The position numbers and the translations under genes are program-made. Under the pieces are notes generated by a model, which was not told where the DNA came from, did no database searches, and saw only the letters and a program-made list of their open reading frames with translations. Below, one piece after another: positions 61,500 to 64,000 of a DNA stretch of 64,000 nucleotides. The stretch's first letter is position 1. The number at the start of each line of letters is the position of its first letter. The DNA comes from B10-G9 sp964627755 (GTDB lineage Bacteria > Chloroflexota > Anaerolineae > Anaerolineales > UBA11858), in contig CAZVIH010000066.1 in NCBI GenBank assembly GCA_964627755.1, forward strand, positions 41,962 to 105,961, in the 5' to 3' direction.

Positions 61500-62762
61500 A
61501 TGCACGTTTTGTGGTTTACAGGGGTTCAATTGCCAGCAGTGACAGGCGCAGGTCTCAACCGAGCTGGTTGGCAGGAAGGATTAAGGCGGGCTCTTTATCG
61601 CTATTCTCCTGATCTCAAGATTTCTATTGCTTCGTTCGGATCAGAACACTATGAACCTATCCAGGCTGAGAATGCAACATACTACAATATCTTCCGTGAG
61701 GGGCAATCTAAAAACCGTTGGAAGCGAACGTTGGAATACTGGAATCACCGTTCTTATAAACAGGAAGAATTATCCCGCATATTGGAGATATATAATCTTG
61801 TCAAGCCGGACTTGGTATTCATTTTCGGTACGGAAAACCCGTTTGGATTATTGACAGAGAAATTTTCTGTACCCACTGTGATATCGATCCAGGCGGTGAT
61901 CAATGGTCTAGTTAAGAACCTGTTCTATGGATTAACTGGCAGGCTGCTGGTTCGGGAATTCTTCTCACGTGCGACTATCATTGGTCAGGGGATTTTTCAT
62001 AAATGGTGGTCCCATACGAAATATGCCCGTGTAGAGCGGAAGATCTATCAGAAGAACAAGTATTTTTGTGGCCGTACTCAGTGGGATCATAACTGGATGA
62101 CCCGGTTAAATCCAGGTGCTAGGTATTTTCATATAGATCGTGTGTTGCGGGATCCTTTTTACCAGGAAATCTGGGAGCTTGAGTTCAGTATGAAAAACCG
62201 GATCTTTTCATTATGCGGCAATGCGCCATTTAAGGGCGGCATAACATTGGTTAGGGCACTGGCTCATATAAAAAAGAATGGAAATGACCAGATAAGGTTG
62301 AGGTTGGCCGGCGTGGATCCGGATAGTACTGTTGGAATTTATATTACAGAAATTCTAAGGCAGGTAGGTTTGGAAAACCAAGTTAATCTGCTTGGACGTT
62401 TAAATCCAGACCAGATTATCGCCGAGATGAAAGCAGCCAGGATCTTTGTACTTCCATCTCACATGGACAACAGCCCCAACAGCCTGTCTGAAGCCATGAT
62501 CTTGGGTATGCCTTGTATTGTTTCGGATGCAGGCGGAATGCCATCTATGGTGCGGAATGGGATAGATGGGCTGCTCTATCCCCATACTGAGATCCAGATA
62601 CTGGCGGATAAGATAGAGCAGTTGAATAATGATCCTGCCTTGGCTTGTTCCTTGGGTAAATTAGCCCGGGAGATTACATTAGAAAGACATAATCCATCAC
62701 ATATCGTAGGGTTAACGCTTGCTATGTATCAGGAAGTGCTTTCTTTGGAGGGAGTTCAATGA
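61500..62762 (+). CDS. glycosyltransferase, GT4 family
   Basis: 420 aa, GT-B fold. N-terminal domain with VHVLWF-type opening (MHVLWFTGVQLPAVTGAGLN) and KPDLVFIFGTENPFGLL. C-terminal domain with LCGNAPFKGGITLVRALAHI (nucleotide-binding Lys), IFVLPSHMDNSPNSLSEAMI (acidic pair of the donor site) and GMPCIVSDAGGMPSMVRNGI. Retaining transferase. The stop overlaps the next start as ATGA. Confidence 0.9.
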   Translation: MHVLWFTGVQLPAVTGAGLNRAGWQEGLRRALYRYSPDLKISIASFGSEHYEPIQAENATYYNIFREGQSKNRWKRTLEYWNHRSYKQEELSRILEIYNLVKPDLVFIFGTENPFGLLTEKFSVPTVISIQAVINGLVKNLFYGLTGRLLVREFFSRATIIGQGIFHKWWSHTKYARVERKIYQKNKYFCGRTQWDHNWMTRLNPGARYFHIDRVLRDPFYQEIWELEFSMKNRIFSLCGNAPFKGGITLVRALAHIKKNGNDQIRLRLAGVDPDSTVGIYITEILRQVGLENQVNLLGRLNPDQIIAEMKAARIFVLPSHMDNSPNSLSEAMILGMPCIVSDAGGMPSMVRNGIDGLLYPHTEIQILADKIEQLNNDPALACSLGKLAREITLERHNPSHIVGLTLAMYQEVLSLEGVQ

Positions 62763-63736
62763 GATTTCTGATTGTTGGTTTTGGATCCATTGGACGAAGG
62801 CATTTTAGGAATCTTCTCTCTCTGGGAGAGAGAGACATTCTTTTTTACCGTACCCATCACAGCACCTTGGAAAATGATGAGTTAGAGGGATTTCCTGTAG
62901 AAACCGATTTGAGTGTGGCTTTAGGGTATCAGCCTGATGCGATTATTATTGCCAATCCCTCGGCATACCATCTGGACGCGGCTATCCCTGCCGCCCGTCA
63001 TGGCTGCCATATTCTGCTGGAAAAACCGATCTCCCATTCCATGCAGCGGGTGGATGAATTCTCGGAAATCGTCCAGAAGAGCCGTTCCCGGGTGTTGGTA
63101 GGATTTCAATTTCGTTATCATCCCAATCTGATAAAGATAAAGGAACTACTGGAATCTCAACGAATTGGCCGGGTTTTGTCTTTCCGATCTCATTGGGGAG
63201 AATATCTGCCCGGCTGGCACCCTTGGGAAGATTACCGGGAAAGCTATGCTTCTAAAAAGGAGCTGGGCGGTGGTGTGTTGTTATCGCTGTGCCATAATTT
63301 TGATTACTTGCGCTGGCTGTTTGGCGAGACCCGGGTCCATTCTGCTCTTCTGGGTTATAACAGCGGGTTGAGGATTGAAGTAGAAGATACTGCCGATGTG
63401 AGTCTCGTTTGTGATCAGGAAATTTATGGGAGCCTGCATTTGAATTTTATTCAACTGCCTGGAAAACATTACCTGGAAATCATCGGCAATGAAGGATCAA
63501 TTTTTTGGAATTACTATCAGAATCGGGTTGATCTATACACATTTGATGCAGCAGGTGAGGTAAGAATGGAATCCTACTCCACTCCTGAAGGTTTTGATCG
63601 TAATGATTTGTTCATCGAGGAAATGAAGCACTTTATCGATGTGATCAATGGAGAAGCAGAACCTATCTGCAGTCTTACTGATGGGATTAAAGCCCTTGAA
63701 TTATCAGTTCAAGCGAAAGTTAAGGGAGCCAGGTGA
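62759..63736 (+). CDS. Gfo/Idh/MocA-family oxidoreductase
   Basis: 325 aa. N-terminal Rossmann loop RFLIVGFGSIGRRHFRNLLS, then HILLEKPISHSMQRVDEF with the EKP motif that positions NAD(P) and substrate. The C-terminal alpha/beta domain carries GGVLLSLCHNFDYLRWLFGE with the catalytic-type His. In polysaccharide loci such enzymes oxidise or reduce a sugar nucleotide, for example at C3. GGAG precedes the ATG. Confidence 0.88.
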   Translation: MRFLIVGFGSIGRRHFRNLLSLGERDILFYRTHHSTLENDELEGFPVETDLSVALGYQPDAIIIANPSAYHLDAAIPAARHGCHILLEKPISHSMQRVDEFSEIVQKSRSRVLVGFQFRYHPNLIKIKELLESQRIGRVLSFRSHWGEYLPGWHPWEDYRESYASKKELGGGVLLSLCHNFDYLRWLFGETRVHSALLGYNSGLRIEVEDTADVSLVCDQEIYGSLHLNFIQLPGKHYLEIIGNEGSIFWNYYQNRVDLYTFDAAGEVRMESYSTPEGFDRNDLFIEEMKHFIDVINGEAEPICSLTDGIKALELSVQAKVKGAR

Positions 63737-63790
63737 AAAAAACGCTTTAGTTTTTCCCGAAACAAATAATCCTTCCCTGAGGGTAGACAC

Positions 63791-64000
63791 ATGAAAAGAA
63801 TGGAACCAGGTATATTATTCAGAAACCTGCTGATAGAGATCGTTATCTACAGTATTCTAATCTTTGGTTACTACCTGCTGGTCCTGCGCTGGCTGGATGA
63901 CTGGTTGATGATGATTTTTAATACTAACCTTGTTTATTATGCATTTGTCGGTCTGAGTATGATCTTAATTCAAGCAGTATTACTGGATTTTGTTACTTCA
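63791..64000 (+). CDS. integral membrane protein, N-terminal fragment
   Basis: The first 70 codons lie in the window. GAGGG precedes the ATG. After a short basic start (MKRMEPGILFRNLL) two hydrophobic segments follow at about residues 13-33 and 46-66, separated by LDDWLMMIFNTN. It runs off the window end, so the family cannot be named. Position after the Gfo/Idh gene makes it probably part of the polysaccharide locus. Confidence 0.65.
   Translation, partial: MKRMEPGILFRNLLIEIVIYSILIFGYYLLVLRWLDDWLMMIFNTNLVYYAFVGLSMILIQAVLLDFVTS

Noticed and set aside
1..64000. CRISPR arrays, insertion sequences or prophage
   Set aside because: No regularly spaced direct repeats, transposase, integrase or phage structural genes were seen on either strand.

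Overview
The window looks like a chromosomal piece of an anaerobic or facultative Chloroflexi bacterium, most likely class Anaerolineae. I infer this from gene content, not from a search. The signs are several Ig-like, DUF4352 and SH3b lipoproteins with clear lipoboxes, an NBR1-type Ig-like lipoprotein next to recA, two tandem DegV proteins, a PD40 propeller protein beside an M23 lipoprotein, and Wzm/Wzt polysaccharide export. Base composition is moderate and becomes visibly AT-richer at about 37.4-40.9 kb and 46.2-52.4 kb. No transposase, integrase, CRISPR array or rRNA gene was seen.

Region 1 (1-9.5 kb): the tail of a ferredoxin, a DUF4352 lipoprotein, convergent polyphosphate genes (ppk1 and a Ppx/GppA-HD protein), then a five-gene operon. 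That operon encodes a short GntR repressor of YtrA type, a two-TM stomatin-like slipin, an unrecognised beta-rich protein, and a NatAB-like ABC-2 exporter. A consensus promoter and a 22-bp palindrome precede it and a rho-independent terminator follows it.

Region 2 (9.6-35.1 kb): mainly housekeeping and envelope genes. They include a cysteine-rich ferredoxin, a YbaK deacylase, recA with a candidate SOS box, an M23 peptidase, an NSUN-type rRNA methyltransferase, two DegV fatty-acid-binding proteins beside tRNA-Arg(GCG), an HtrA-like protease, a TPR lytic transglycosylase, endonuclease III, an L-asparaginase-II-type protein, a degenerate metallo-beta-lactamase-fold protein, an orphan GAF-GAF-PAS histidine kinase, holB, a PcrA/UvrD helicase, tsaE, tsaB and a family-4 uracil-DNA glycosylase.

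Region 3 (35.1-64 kb): one large surface-polysaccharide locus. It can make UDP-uronic acids (nucleotide-sugar dehydrogenase and epimerase), probably an N-formylated amino sugar (formyltransferase, epimerase, DegT aminotransferase), dTDP-L-rhamnose (rfbCBAD) and GDP-L-fucose (gmd, fcl). Chain assembly would use at least six glycosyltransferase-like proteins, and export would use Wzm/Wzt with a C-terminal glycan-recognition domain. Four consecutive sulfotransferases of different subtypes lie on the opposite strand, so the glycan may be sulfated. A winged-helix regulator sits before gmd. Its promoter carries a perfect 17-5-17 palindrome over the -10 box, and a second palindrome with the same core and the same placement lies 17 kb away, upstream of an inverted gene and wzm. 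I consider this twin-operator arrangement and the sulfotransferase block the most interesting parts of the window.
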